A stretch of 64,000 nucleotides of DNA, taken from contig OX375877.1 of assembly GCA_947359465.1 (NCBI GenBank), positions 54,266,944 through 54,330,943 on the forward strand, read 5' to 3'. Under the pieces are notes generated by a model, which saw nothing but the letters and a program-made list of their open reading frames with translations, did not search any database and was not told where the DNA came from. How positions within the stretch are numbered: the first letter of the stretch is position 1; every line of letters starts with the position of its first letter. Made by a program: the position numbers and the translations under genes. Below are positions 45,020-57,305 of the stretch, one piece after another. Origin of the DNA: Metellina segmentata. Taxonomy: Eukaryota > Arthropoda > Arachnida > Araneae > Tetragnathidae.

Positions 45020-45261
45020 ACTTCAGAACGGAGACTCATGTGCCGCGCCGTGGGGAACTGCAGTACAAATTGCACGCAAGTTGGACGTTTGTCGCCCCAG
45101 CGGCGCTGGAGACATGTGTGCACTGCTCCATTGGATGTAATGTATCTCAGACCGCACTTGCGTTGCGGCAGCGGCACCGCACGTTGATAAACCGGATGTG
45201 TGCTCCGGGCTTAGTTCCCCCGGCGCCGCAGCACGCCGCACATGAGTCTCCGTTCTGAAGT
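45020..45261. repeat. 242-bp palindromic unit with ACTTCAGAACGGAGACTCATG ends
   Basis: Both ends read inward ACTTCAGAACGGAGACTCATGTGC. Locally GC-rich. Its right part (GGCAGCGGCACCGCACGTTG, CCGGATGTGTGCTCCGGGC) resembles the terminal sequence of element H, so it may be a second, rearranged H end rather than an independent insertion. Confidence 0.6.
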
Positions 45262-45619
45262 CTTTCTTTTCATAAATAAGTACAGTAGAACTCCAATTAT
45301 CCAAATCAATTGGGACCGGACCTCATTCGGATAATCAAAAATTCGGATAATTGGATTTTTTCCGAAAAAAAAATTTTTAATTAATTACTATAAGTATGTA
45401 TGTATGTTGAAAATGGGAGAAAAAAACTATTTTTAAGAAAAAGAACTTTTAATTAATTAAATCAAAAGCAAAAAATTTTACATGTTAATCGTACTTACAA
45501 GTGCTGTACATTAGTACAGTATGTACGTACCGTACTGTAAATGAAAGTCATTGCTTGCTGAACATCTCTGTCAAAGTAAGATGTTTGACTGTATTCATAC
45601 GTTTTCGGGCAGTCAAGTC

Positions 45620-47300
45620 AGGCCTCCCTGGGGCGACTAAAAAAGCGACTATTTTCAAGGCAAGGCGACTATGGCGACTTTTTTCGGAAAATTAACATTG
45701 AAAAAGCGTCAAAAGCAACTATTTTGGAAAGGAAAGGCAACTATTTTCATCGCAAGGCGACTTTTTCTTAGAAACTCGACATTTGCGCTACATTTATCGA
45801 TTTATATGCTACATTTATCGATTTATCAATTTATGATCGTTCTGTATCATCGAGGCATAATAATCGATTATAGCCGTGCATGAATATTAGAGCAAATCGA
45901 TGTAATACGGACAATTGATTTTTACTATTCTCTGCGATATTTTGTGACAGTTCTTTTTGTGGGGTCAGGTGTGACCACTGCTCGCTAACCCCCGGTAATT
46001 GCTACGAATTCCTTCCCAAACCAAATGAGAATTCGAGCCTATTGGATAACAACCATCATGGCGTTGCACGTGGTGTTGGTTTCCTTCGCAAACTTAATAA
46101 CAATTTCGAAGAGATCCAATCGGCGTGACGTCACAATCTCTTGCAAAAATATAAATATTTGATTGAAAAAATTATCAATAAAAAGAAAATCAAATGCAAG
46201 GTTTCGATGTTACAAAATTTTCCGCGGATTTCAAATCAGTTGAAATTTTCAACCTATCTTTAACGATACCGATTTTACAAAAAAGAACAAAGCAATGCCA
46301 GTCAAAATGTTTTATATTTGTTTTGCTGAGCGGAGGAAATGAAATCTTATTCATGTAATCTCGAATTAAACGAAGGTCATTCTGCGCAGCGGGCGTTCGT
46401 AATGGAAAAAGTATAAAATTACAATTTAAAAATTATTTATTTAGAGAAAATCATATTTTTAGATATCGTTTTAATGTGAAATTTTCCGCAGATTTCAAAT
46501 CCGTTGAAATTTTTACTCTATCTTTAACGGTCTAGGAGATAGAAAAAAAGAACTACATAACTAAAGTTAAAATTTATTTGTTTTGTCTGCCTGCTGAAAC
46601 GGTTCTTCCCCAAAACCAAACGGAAAAAAATAATTTAGAATATGTAATCTTTCATGCTGTTGCCATTCCAAAAAAAAAAAATACAATAATAATTAAATTT
46701 ACATTGAGATCAAGTGATGAGTCATCCGCCATCTGCTTTCGAGTTATTACCACGCAAACGATCTGTCGTGGTTTATTTTATTCCAGAAACAAACAAAAGT
46801 GCTTTTTTATTCACCAGGCCAAGTTTGTATGTTCTCGATCGTTAAAGATAGTGTAAAAATTACAACGGATTTGAAATCTGCATAAAATTTTACACCAGTT
46901 CGATACCTTAAATGTGATTTTCTATAAATAAATAATTTTTCAATTGTAACTTTTAATATTTTCGCTTATTAAACTGTTCATCAGTTTCTATTGAAATGTG
47001 TGAACAAAAACAGATTCAACATTTTTAGATCAACTATAATAGGTCAATTGAACTTGATTCGTGAGAACGCGCCTGAAAGAACACTTGCGTCGTAATTTTT
47101 CGAATTTTTCTAATGAAACATTAGCATTTTATTTTAATTGTTTGTAAAGGTTCCATTTGTTGTTGCCCTACAGCAGCTTTCTGTGTCTAATATAGTGCTA
47201 AATTTTACAAAATTGAGGAGACTATTTTGGCTACTATTTTTTTCACATATGAGGCAACTAAAGCGACTATTTTCAAAGGTAAGAACCACTGGCAGGCCTG
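45620..47300. mobile_element. Non-autonomous hAT-type element K inside J
   Basis: A perfect 8-bp TSD GTCAAGTC flanks it (45612-45619, 47301-47308). Ends AGGCCTCCCTGGGGC and, inverted, AGGCCTGCCAGTGG are followed at both sides by GCGACTATTTTCAA subterminal motifs. The interior has an inverted pair (about 46411-46531 versus 46846-46955) containing TTTCCGCAGATTTCAAATCCGTTGAAATTTT, also present in element E. No transposase is recognised. Confidence 0.85.
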
Positions 47301-47305
47301 TCAAG

Positions 47306-47539
47306 TCACTCATCCGCTTGACAGTGAGAGTTGCATGTAGTGACGGGTTGACGCTCCATCCACTTCAACGCAGTTTCAAGGCCGGCAAATGCTTCAATAG
47401 CAGATGGTCTCGTGTCTGCTTCAACTTCGACATTAAGGTCATCTTTTTCCTCGACGCTTTCTTCTCTCACACTTTCAATAAGTTCATCATCATTTAGAAT
47501 TTGAAACCCAGAATCATTATTTTGCAAATCGCAGTACAT
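47306..47539 (-). pseudogene. Tigger transposase C-terminal fragment
   Basis: GFQILNDDELIESVREESVE, an acidic segment EKDDLNVEVEAD, and AIEAFAGLETALKWMERQ match the C-terminal tail of Tigger/jerky transposases (...GFQILTDEEIV...ALEALETALKWFEQQ...). It abuts the right TSD of element K, whose insertion separated it from the rest. A second, shorter copy lies in the tandem duplicate at 47742-47843. Confidence 0.7.
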
Positions 47540-48044
47540 TTTCGTCTTGATTTTTTTTCTGAAATTCTGAAAGCGATTTTGATAGTCGGAGTTCGGATAA
47601 TTGGAGTTCTACTGTATAGTATAAATAATAATTAATAAATGGTTGTATCTAGTAACGTCTATTTTGTTTCAAAATATACTTTTTTTTACACCAAGTAAGC
47701 GAAATAAACACGTTTTCTTCGATAGAATATTTATCGCAAATGTCATCTTTTTCCTCGACACTTTCTTCTCTCACACTTTCAATAAGTTCATCAACATTTA
47801 GAATTTGAAACCCAGAATCATTATTTTGCGAATCGCAGTACATTTTCGTCTTGATTTTTTTTCTGAAATTCTGAAAGCGATTCGGATAGTCGGAGTTCGG
47901 ATAGTTGGAGTTCTACTGTATAGTATAAATAATAATTAATAAATGGTTGTATCTAGTAACGTCTATTTTGTTTCAAAATATACTTTTTTTACACCAAGTA
48001 AGCGAAATAAACACGTTTTCTTCGATAGAATATTTATCGCAAAT
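47438..48044. repeat. 304-bp tandem duplication across the J/H boundary
   Basis: 47438-47741 and 47742-48044 are near-identical: both run from GTCATCTTTTTCCTCGAC through the J right end to TATTTATCGCAAAT of the H arm. Only a handful of substitutions separate them (for example CGACGCTTTC versus CGACACTTTC), so the duplication is fairly recent and later than the insertion of J into H. Confidence 0.9.
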
Positions 48045-48153
48045 GGCGTGAAATTAAAAATATGCGTCATTTCACGGTTATGTGTGCAAAGTTGGGCTTC
48101 AGTGCCGCAGCGGCATCGCACGTTGAAAAACAGGATGTGTGCACCGGGCCTAA

Positions 48154-48770
48154 AAGCTCTTAAATAAGTTAAAATTGCAAAGAAAAATTTTTTCTGGTTT
48201 CAAATTTTTTAGGAATGACGTGTGTTATAAATTTACATATCCACTCGTATAAATTTACATATATACTCGAGTGTCATTAAAATCATTCGTGGAGGCAGTG
48301 CACGACTGACGACAAATAGGGGTAACCCCGCATCCATTTGCATAAGTGTGTTTGAACATATTTGTCTCAATTTCTGACCACGAAATGTCGTTCGGAATCG
48401 TTTTAACTAGCAGAAGCTAGACACACCAACTGCGCTTGTCTCGCTTTTGATGTGAAATTCGATTCCATTTCATCTGAGCCTGATCCCTGCCACCAAAATC
48501 TAATTTAATTTGTCATTCAATGACGAATTAACTCTCATGTGTGCTTCGATCGACGGATACATAAACTAAGTTGGCGATACACACAAACAATTATGAGCAA
48601 ACAGTATTTATATATTTGTCTGTGTCGTTTTACGGTAAGGTTTCACTACACGATGGCTAATTACACTTTAAAGTGGATTCCAAATCTCTGCGAAAATAAC
48701 AGCAGAAACAGACTTAATTCTTATCCATCCAGAATTCTCATCAAGCTTTTCTAAGTGTATTTCGTAGTGG
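48154..48770. other. Intergenic stretch without recognised feature
   Basis: No domain-bearing frame or repeat recognised; composition is less AT-biased than the flanks. Confidence 0.4.
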
Positions 48771-48771
48771 C

Positions 48772-49383
48772 GGATTAAGGGGTAAGCGGCCGCGTAGGGC
48801 CCCGAAATACCGAAGGGGCTCCCGAGGTTTTAAAATATATTTTCATTAGGGTTCGAGGAAAGTGGCGACAGCGTCTACACAATGGGAGTCTTTAAATGCA
48901 GTGAATATAGCTTCCAATGCAAGATGGCCGGCAAAAGCAGATGCTGTATTAGTCATTAAACTTAGTTTCACCCATATAAAAGAGGCTTTAACGGAAATTT
49001 TAAAATTGAGAAGAAAAAAGTTACTATAGTGGAGGTGACTTCACTTCTGAAGAAAATGGACAAATATGAAACTGCCTTAATGACAGTTAATGGGAATACG
49101 ATTTTATAAAGAATAAATGCCACTCGTAAACCACTGCAATTGGTAGAATGCGAACTATTAAAAGGATCTATCCTATTAAAGTCATTAGAAAATATTATCA
49201 ATAATTTCAGAGAATTTGAAAAAGTTGAAAAACAGCCAACTGATTTATCAGGGCTATCATGTAAGGTGGAAGATGGACAAACTAGCAGACAACAAAAGTG
49301 AAAAATGTTTTTTAATGAAAACAAAGAAGTTAAAGTAAAGCAAGATGGAAATTCATGTACAAAACATATTGTTTTTTTTAAAT
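48772..49383 (+). pseudogene. hAT transposase remnant (ZMYM1-like type)
   Basis: GTGGCGGATTAAGGGGTAAGCGGCCGCGTAGGGCCCCGA at 48770 looks like a hAT terminus. Downstream plus-strand pieces include VTSLLKKMDKYETALMTVNG, NATRKPLQLVECELLKGSIL and SLENIINNFREFE, the helical segment between catalytic residues found in the large hAT group related to ZMYM1-like proteins (TRWSAR...L...MSKLETAL...N..SK.LQ...). Several stops and shifts; no opposite terminus identified. Confidence 0.55.
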
Positions 49384-50740
49384 AGGGGGCTCCGCCCCCT
49401 GCTCGCTTACGCTCGCCAACCCTTAAATTTAATTTATTCTTGAATTTCTTTCGCGCTCAAACAAACACAATTTACTTAAACACTTCTTCTTCAAGCTGAA
49501 AGAAATTTCAGAGTACTATTTGATTTACAGAGAAAGACGCTAGGGTTTAATAAGTAAACAGTCGTATCAATGATTTATCAATAAAAAGTGAACAGTCAGA
49601 AATGGAAGTTCTAGCTATTGTAAAAAATTACTTATGTACAAATAATAAAATAAGTATGGATTTATTTCATACTTTTTATGTAAATAGAATTACAGTTTAT
49701 TATTATTTTTTAAGCTGTCAAATTATCAAACAATTTATTTATTCCATTACGTAATTTATCCTAAAAGTAAGTATTACATAAATCAAGACAATGAATACTA
49801 TTAAATAGGAAAGAAATCGAAAATATTTTTCGGCTACATTTACTTCAGTTTAAATTCTTCAAGAAGGAAGGAAAATATTCCCACTAGCTGTCACATAAGC
49901 ATGGCCATTGAAGCCTTAAATTGCTACAAAATTACTGAATGGCTTCTTCAAAACTGCTTCTATTCAGTCCGATATTAAGGACACTTATTTCTAAAGGTCG
50001 AAACTTTAATATAGGACAAACATTCGACATTCTAATGAAATATAAGGATCTGGGACCTCTTGACGAAAATTGCTTCAACGTTTTATGTTAATCCCGGATA
50101 CGCAAAGGAACGAATTTTATTGTGTGTGAAACTTAATCCGAAATAACAATGAAAAGGATAATCTGTGTTTGTTTCAAATCTTGGAAAAAATGGATTTTCT
50201 TGTATCGAGTTTTTGTATTTCTGTCTGATCACGGACTTCGCTTGCTAATTCTTCTCTCAAATGGCCCCATATAGTAACGTCACAGACGCTGCACTCAGGT
50301 CCGTTCCTTCACGATGGCCCCATGGAGGGTACCGGTATCGTGGTACCGGGCAATTGGCCGAAGGAGTATGGGAAATGTGAAAATTTTCAGTATGTTCGGC
50401 AAACGTGAAAAAATTCTCAATATTTCCATTGTGCTTTTGAAAATGTGCGAAACAATTGAAAAGGAAAATGGTGTTCGTTTACATTAAAGTAAATTAAACA
50501 CTGAGTTACATACTTTTTCACTTGGGTTCCAAACTTCTTCACTTGGGTTACATATTTTCATTTCACTATGGACCGGTCATCTTTCTTGGTATCAGGGGAT
50601 CGGAGTTGATATGCAAGAGTCATTGTAACCAAGCAACCGGAAGCATCGATGTTACAATTCAAGAGCTATTACTCTGATTTAGTGACCAAACTTGATCGTG
50701 TCTTAATCACTTGGCTTAGTGATTCGATTTTATTCTCCAT
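49384..50740. other. AT-rich stretch beginning with a GC-rich palindrome
   Basis: 49384-49425 is GGGGGCTCCGCCCCCTGCTC followed by GCTTACGCTCGCCAACCC; related copies occur at 18743 and 39378. The rest shows no gene. Confidence 0.45.
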
Positions 50741-50745
50741 ATTAT

Positions 50746-51460
50746 CTGAATAACCCGCGGCAGCTCGGGTTGAAATGGTTAAATGTTGATTGAAAAGTGA
50801 ATTAGAATAATTACTTTTCTTATATAGAAAAATGCAATAATTTAAGTTGTACGGAAAATACTATTTAACTTCGTTTTACTGTTTCATAGCTGCTACAATT
50901 TACTTCGGATGCAAATATAGATTCAATGCCTGAATAATATATTGCAATATAGAAAAGACTAAGACATACAAACAGAAAGGAAATTCCGATGAAAAAATGC
51001 AGAATTCTGAAAAGCGAAATGTGTGAAAAGTATCGAATTTCGACTTCCTGAGCTGAAATAGAGCAATTCGAAAAAGACATTAGAAAAATATTGATAAAGA
51101 CGACAATGATTTATGATTTATGAAAATTATTAATTCAAATATGTGACCGCGCCAATTTCCCTGTGTTAAGTTTTCTGTAGAACGGGTTTCCTTGTCAACA
51201 TTCATTTGTTGTAAGAAAACAAACTTTAGATTTTACAATTGGGGCTTCGAGGGACACTTTTAGAACTATTTGTGTGCCAATTTTCATGGTCGTGCTTCAG
51301 ATAAGTTTAAAACAGCAAAGTTATAGTCTATGTGTTTTCTGAATCGTTCTAAAGGATGTGTAGCAAATTTGGTGTGGATTGGTCAAAGGGCGTAGACTTG
51401 TATAGAGAATGTACACATCTTTTAAATATATAGAGATATATATATATATAGATTTATGAG
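50746..51460 (+). repeat. Hairpin-start repeat family, full copy 1
   Basis: Starts ATCTGAATAACCCGCGGCAGCTCGGGTTGAAATGG and ends in a TATATAGA microsatellite. It is collinear with 60402-61150: TGTTGATTGAAAAGTGAATTAGAATAATTACTTTTCTTATATAG, TCGAATTTCGACTTCCTGAGCTGAAATAGAGCAATT, GTGTGGATTGGTCAAAGGGCGTAGACTTGTATAGAGAAT. No coding capacity found. Class unknown. Confidence 0.8.
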
Positions 51461-52590
51461 ACACACACATTTTCTATCAAGCTTGATTTAGGCAGCGTTA
51501 TTGTTTCTGCGGAAGAAAATGTTTCCTGTTAGTCCGTAACGTCATCTCGGCATTTTTTTTTGGAATAATATTTTAGCATTTCTGCAACAAAAATTTCATA
51601 GGAATTCCTGATTTATAGATGACAGTTGATTGGACAATGAAATTGGGTTAAACGTTAACTGTTGCCAAAACTGCGATAAACTACATTTTAAAGTAACCCT
51701 GATATATATGCAAGAGCATTTGGGTAGCGGAATTACTTTTTAGAACTGCCACTAAACTCCTGGAATTCCCCTGTAAAATGCTACATATCTTAGTACAGCT
51801 AAAAATAGTTTACTAGTTACATTATGCAATATATTTCATTCTACGAAAATCTCAAGGTATAATTTTCAACTGCCTTGTTCACTTTCTAAACCTTGTCGCT
51901 TGTGATTGCAAGATATCTCGATTTTCGAAATGTCCTTACCTGAAAAGATTAAGGGAAATAGTAAGTGAATTTTTCAAATAATAATTTAAGCCTTCAATCT
52001 TTATGAGAAGCATTTTCTGTCGAGCTAAATATATATAGGTGACTGTACTAATTCTGCAGAGATATGTGTTTTCTATACCTATTCCAAACGTGACATCATT
52101 ACAGTAAAATAAATTCAAAATAACTCAAATATGAAATAAAAATTTAAACAATAACTGTATTCTATGAAATCCAAATTGAAATAATTTTTATATTAGAAAT
52201 AAGTTATACTGTGCATATTTAAAAAAAATTATCACTCTTTATCAGTGACTGACAGCACTGTGCATAGATTTTTTGCTAATTGTGTAATAGCATTATGCCT
52301 TTAAAAATGATTTCGTCAGTTTTTGTTTGAACAATCGTTCCTTCGTAAAAAATACATATATTAGCTATTAAATTCACAAATTCTGTAAAAGATAATAAAT
52401 TACAGACTTCTTAGAATGTTTTACGAATATGAAGCTCTGCATAAAATTATTCAGCATGTTTTGTCAAAATAAAAAAAATTAGTAAATAAATTTGCTTTTA
52501 AATTAAAGTAATGTACATTAATAACTATCACTTATCTTTTAAAATTCTAGGTGGAACTATATACCTAACCTTTGACGTAGCATGCTGCAA
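51461..52590. other. AT-rich stretch without recognised feature
   Basis: No gene or repeat identified. Confidence 0.4.
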
Positions 52591-52772
52591 ACGACCAATC
52601 GTATTTTCTGAGAGCAAACGATTCCCGTTGGTCGGAAAAGTTTTTGGAAGCTGCGCACTGAAGTTCCTCCTTCCAATATAAAATGAGGAAGCGGTGCCGG
52701 ATTTTGAATAGTTTCGCGGAATCACTCCCTTCGATCCACAGGTGTTTAACGACAGAACGATTTCTCCCACTA
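52590..52772 (+). promoter_or_regulatory. Candidate TATA promoter and non-coding first exon
   Basis: In an otherwise very AT-rich area this 200-bp patch is GC-richer. It has CCAAT-type motifs (GACCAATCG near 52595 and the inverted GTTGGTCGG near 52628), TATAAAA at 52677-52683, an AGTTTCG start-like sequence about 32 bp downstream, and a splice-donor-like CACTAA|GTAAGC at 52772/52773. I infer a promoter plus 5' non-coding exon on the plus strand, possibly for the secreted-peptide exon at 61369. Alternatively the minus-strand 116-codon open frame (52528-52878) could be an exon, though no domain is seen. Confidence 0.3.
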
Positions 52773-52879
52773 AGTAAGCTGCATTCTTTCTCCTCTTTGC
52801 TTCTTTTTCTCCCTCTTTGAGTGGAAAGAAATGTACTAATTCCCGGAGAATTGTTTTCCGAAAATATGTCTCATGCATT

Positions 52880-55340
52880 TAAAATAAAATATGGATTGGA
52901 TTAAAAACTTTTTAAAAACTTTAAATACATTTCATTATTTGTTGGATACGTTTCAATCGGAGATATTCATTGAAATTTCATGACGTTAAATAAATAATAC
53001 TTTGAACTCCAACTTGGAATAATGCAAGGAAAATAATAGAACTTTAAAATTTTTTAATTCGAGTTCCCTAATCTTTATTTTAAACAGTTAGGAGTAGTAC
53101 TTCTAATATACTGATTATCCAAAATTTTGCATAACTCAACTGTAAAATATTATAATATAATAGTTTATTCGATATTAAAGTGAAAATATGTGTTTCGAAA
53201 AAAATCATGAGATATTGTCGGAATATCTTTTTATAGTCTCTCTAAAAATTTCACGTGATGTCATATAAAATAGACAATCTTATGAATGGACAATATGTAT
53301 CACCATTTAATTATCTGTAATATTATTTTGAGGTAATCAACCATAATGTATCAAATTATAAATATCTTGAGCAAATTTTCACGTATAGTTTTGCTCTTGT
53401 CTCTCTATTCAAATAATAAAAACTACACAACAGACAAAAAGTACGAGATTCTTGAAATACATTTTCTGTGTACATAACATATTGGAAATTGTATGCTTTT
53501 CTCGTGCATAACTACGAGTATGGAACCAATATAAAATTTTTCTTTCGTTGAAATCTAATTTCAAATTGCTTTTTCATTGTTGATGTTTTGAATTTCAGAG
53601 AAAAATCTCCACTAATATTAACTTGTAATATTAATAAAAAACAGAAATTCCAAAGCAAAGTAATGTAATAATAAAGTTCAATAGAAATTCTGTCACATGA
53701 ATTTCCTCTTGTGATAATCTATTGTTCCAAGATTTCAAGCTAACATGATCCTACGAGTATTTATATGCAATTGATATTTCAACTAAAAATAAACACATTT
53801 TTAAAATGTTTTTTGCTAGTTAGTTTTTAGCTGCATAGTTTATGCAGAATGCCAAGACTCAATCTATGATAGCCATGGTTGATTTTGTCGACGTTTAACT
53901 TTTGTTAGCACTTCGTAGACAATACTCGCTTACCAGTTTTGTTCGGTATCTCCTGGTTTTAAAAATATACTGTTTGTAGATATTCTTTCATATTTTTTGT
54001 TCAGGTCATTTTTCGGGTGGTTTTTAATTTGTCCATTGTTGAAATTTGTAGCCCTTTTTGAAGTCTTGAAGTATAACTACCAGACTTGCGCATAGCGTTG
54101 TTCTAAATTTTCCTAATTGCTTATATCTATTGATGGTAAATTGTACTCTAATTTAATATTTATTTCCATCCATTTATAATGAATATAGAATTTGCATTAA
54201 ATAAATGGATTTAATATCTTTAAATGAATAAAATTTATCCGAAAATATATATCATCATTTCGTTTACTTTTACTACTGTGAATTATTAATTGAACTAAAA
54301 TGCATGACAAAAATCATACCATAGTCATGTTACCACTGTTAGATTTTCAACGTAAGCCTAATTTCATACCTTTTCATTGTTCAAAGGTGATTCACCTTTT
54401 TTTTTTATGCTAAACATATTTTCGCTCATATTTTCTTTTCTACGCTGATTTCTATCTTCTCGATTTCTCATAACTATCTGCAATCAGATTTGAATAATAA
54501 CATTACAGTATTGAACTTTTCCGTGTAGTTTTAGTAATATTATATGCAACTCCACAACTATAATTAATTATAATTAAACGAAGTGGCAAAGTTGGCGGGC
54601 TATTCCAAAACTCCATTCAAAGTGAAGGTTGGATGGAGTTTGTTTGGCATACCGCATTTTGATTCGAATTGTGAATTAAAAGGTTTTAATAATTCAAACA
54701 TTAAAATGTATCAAAGTGACTTTCCAAAATGTGGTCTATGAGAAGGTACAGGTTCCTAGTGGAAAGAAATATCACCTTTTTTAAAATATTAGAAGAGAAT
54801 GTATTAAGCATACAATGCGTATCAGGAGTTTCCTTCAATCATCACATAAGAACCATTATAAAATCTGTTTTCTGTAAACTTGGTTATGTTAAGGGAAAAA
54901 ACAATGGTTTTGTTATGTAATGTTTATGTTAGATCGGGACTAGAATGGATGTGTAATTTGGAATTCGTATTACGACTAACACGTCATGGATGTTGAAAGA
55001 GAGAATGCAGAATAGCGTGTTGATAGATATAATTATTTTAAAAATTATGAATCTTTATGCCTCCGTAGAGACATTGCTATAACAAATTTATTTATTTATT
55101 TTGCCACCTCTTACATGATAAAATTGATTCGCCTTTTTTAGTTTCTTGTTAATTTTAACGTCCCCAGGTATAACACCAGAAATTGTAGATTATCTTTTGT
55201 TAAACCTTTAAAAAAAGATTCTATGTAACAGTTTTGTTACAAATAGATTCTAAAACTGTATAATTCTTTATTGGATATAGTTTCTAATGATTTCAATTCA
55301 ACAATTGATCAGTTTAAATGGAGTCTTTTTTTATCTTTTA
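52880..55340. other. AT-rich stretch without recognised feature
   Basis: No transposon, SINE or domain recognised over about 2.4 kb. If the promoter call at 52.7 kb is right, this is first-intron sequence. Confidence 0.4.
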
Positions 55341-55342
55341 CT

Positions 55343-55735
55343 AACTGAATAACCCGGCGTGCTCGGGTTTCAAATATGACCGCGACATTTCTCTGTGTAA
55401 ACTCACATACACAAACACCGTAGAACGTGTTTCCTACCGTGACAACTAAAAATATGACCGCAAATTTCCCTGTTAACTCAAATACCCAAACCCTGTAGAA
55501 CGTGTTTCCTTGTCCATGTCCATTTATTGCTGAAAAACAAACTGTAGATTTCAAAATTGGGTTACCTGTGTGCCAATTTTCATGGCTACAGATTGGTCTG
55601 AAGTAAGGAAAGAAATAACCTATGTTTTCAACAGTGTTTTAAAGTTTAAGTGTACAAAAGTTTGTGTGGATTGGTCAAACAGTGTAGATTTGTATAGAGA
55701 ATATGTACAGACATATCCTTTTTTATATAGATAGA
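55343..55735 (+). repeat. Hairpin-start repeat family, internally deleted copy
   Basis: AATAACCCGGCGTGCTCGGGTTTC is followed directly by later parts of the family (ATGACCGCGACATTTC, GTGTGCCAATTTTCATGG, GTGTGGATTGGTCAAACAGTGTAGATTTGTATAGAGAATATG), so roughly 300 bp of the 5' half is missing. A block ATGACCGC...GTAGAACGTGTTTCCT is duplicated within it. Confidence 0.8.
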
Positions 55736-57177
55736 TATAACTGTATTTTTCTATGACTTTTTTCTTGCATTTTCGGGACTATTCTTTTTTTATCTTTCAT
55801 TTGTTCTAAATGGATATTTTTTTATATAGAGAAACAACCAGTAAATAAATTGAAAATAAAACGTCTCGTTCAAAATTGTCCGAATGCAACAAAGATTTAT
55901 GTATATAGAATATCTCCGGTTTTAACTCTATGGATGATCAATCTGTTTAGATTGTTCCTTCTAGTCATAAAGTGAATTTGCTACTTAAACTCTACACTGT
56001 TTTGAAATATAGACTTGAAGGATCGTAACATTTTGGTTTGCAAGTTTGTAACAGAAATATGTTGCTTATTGAATGCACATCAACAAAATGTTTGGCTCAT
56101 TTTTATATACCTTTATATATTTTTTTATACCAACAGAGTCCTGGTCTTGATGATAACATAAACTGCATGTCATCTCTGACATTTAGAGATGATAAACTTC
56201 ACTCGAGTTCTTATTTATGAGAATAATATGAGTAGCAAACCTTTATTAGCTACAAGATGCAAGAAATCTTTTTACTTTATGTTGCAAACTAAAATACAAA
56301 ATCTGGTAATCTGAAATCAGAAATTTTAAAATACTTTGTACATTAAATATGTAATATAAACAGAAGAATCAATATATATTATTGAACTGTACATTAATCG
56401 TAGGATTTATAGCAAAATATAATTTGCCATCATGTCGATCGGGGTTTAAGATTCCTTAAAGATTCCTTCTTTAATTTTAAAATAAAACATGAATTCTTTC
56501 GTCAATTAATTAAAAGCACCCAACAATATGCCATAATTAGTTTCTTCAGTTTTTTGCTCGGAAAATAAAATTACTCACCCAGTTAACAGTTTAAAATTAA
56601 AATTATTATTTTTTAATCATAAACTTTTGTAGGTACCTGAAGTTAAGTAACTATATTAAAAGTTTTAATTCAACAGCGTCACATCATGATAACGGTCTAG
56701 AGTAGATAACAATTATATTGATTAAAATTTTTTTTATTTCATAATGTTAAGATTAATGAAAGAAAATACGGTTTATATTCGAATGAGGAAAAATTATTAT
56801 TACAGAGAACGAGTGGGTTCACAGAATATACCTTCATTTGGATCCTTTTAATAAACTGTTTTTTATCTCTTAGATTAAACTCTTTATAAGTGTTAGGGAT
56901 TTACCAGCGTGCGTTCTTCCAAGTTATGCAGTGGTCTGCAGCACGTGTCTAAATTAAGATTTTGTGTGTGTGTGAAATACTGTTTTTTTAATGTCAATAT
57001 CTCATTTAATGGTCAAACCACGAATACCGTAATATGTTTGATAGTATACCTCAAAATATCTGCACAATAAAAACTTAAGATAATCTTTTTTTCTGCCATT
57101 TTAATTCTTTTTTTTCTTCTGAAAATCAAATAGAATTTAATTGGAAAGTTATGTACAATAAATAACGGAGAAACGTA
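55736..57177. other. AT-rich stretch without recognised feature
   Basis: No gene or mobile element recognised. Confidence 0.4.
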
Positions 57178-57305
57178 ATTGGTAATTTTTAATTAACGTC
57201 TTATTATAGCAACACAATGAGTTATTGACGACGGTCCGGGATCAGTCTCTAATGGAAAGATCCGAGGACAAGACCACTTAATTTTGAACCACGGTCAGCT
57301 GACGA
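57178..57305 (-). repeat. SINE 3' fragment
   Basis: Matches the main SINE from TTGGTAATTTTTAATTAACG to GAACCACGGTCAGCTGACGA; the head half is missing. Confidence 0.8.

Larger units (their letters stand above)
45283..47614 (-). mobile_element. Tigger-like element J inside H
   Basis: TA|CAGTAGAACTCCAATTATCC at the left and its inverted copy GGATAATTGGAGTTCTACTG|TA at the right (TA at 45281-45282 and 47615-47616). CAGTAGAACTC- with TTATCC is a Tigger-style terminus. The internal part is mostly deleted; a C-terminal transposase scrap survives at 47306-47539, next to insert K. Confidence 0.8.
44774..48150. mobile_element. Outer PIF/Harbinger-like element H of the second nest
   Basis: TAA flanks both sides (44771-44773 and 48151-48153). 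Ends GGCCCGGTGTACACATCCTG and, inverted, GGCCCGGTGCACACATCCTG continue as an inverted repeat of about 225 bp. A 3-bp TWA-type duplication with a GG-starting TIR fits PIF/Harbinger. No Harbinger transposase is visible; the arms surround a MITE-like palindrome (45020-45261) and a Tigger-like insertion. Confidence 0.75.

Noticed and set aside
45005..45304. Several overlapping 60-93 codon frames in a GC-rich patch
   Set aside because: The patch is the palindromic unit at 45020-45261; high GC removes stop codons in all frames, and no domain is seen.
52528..52878. 116-codon minus-strand frame
   Set aside because: No recognised domain, and it overlaps the GC-richer promoter-like patch that lowers stop frequency. 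Kept only as an alternative in the promoter entry.
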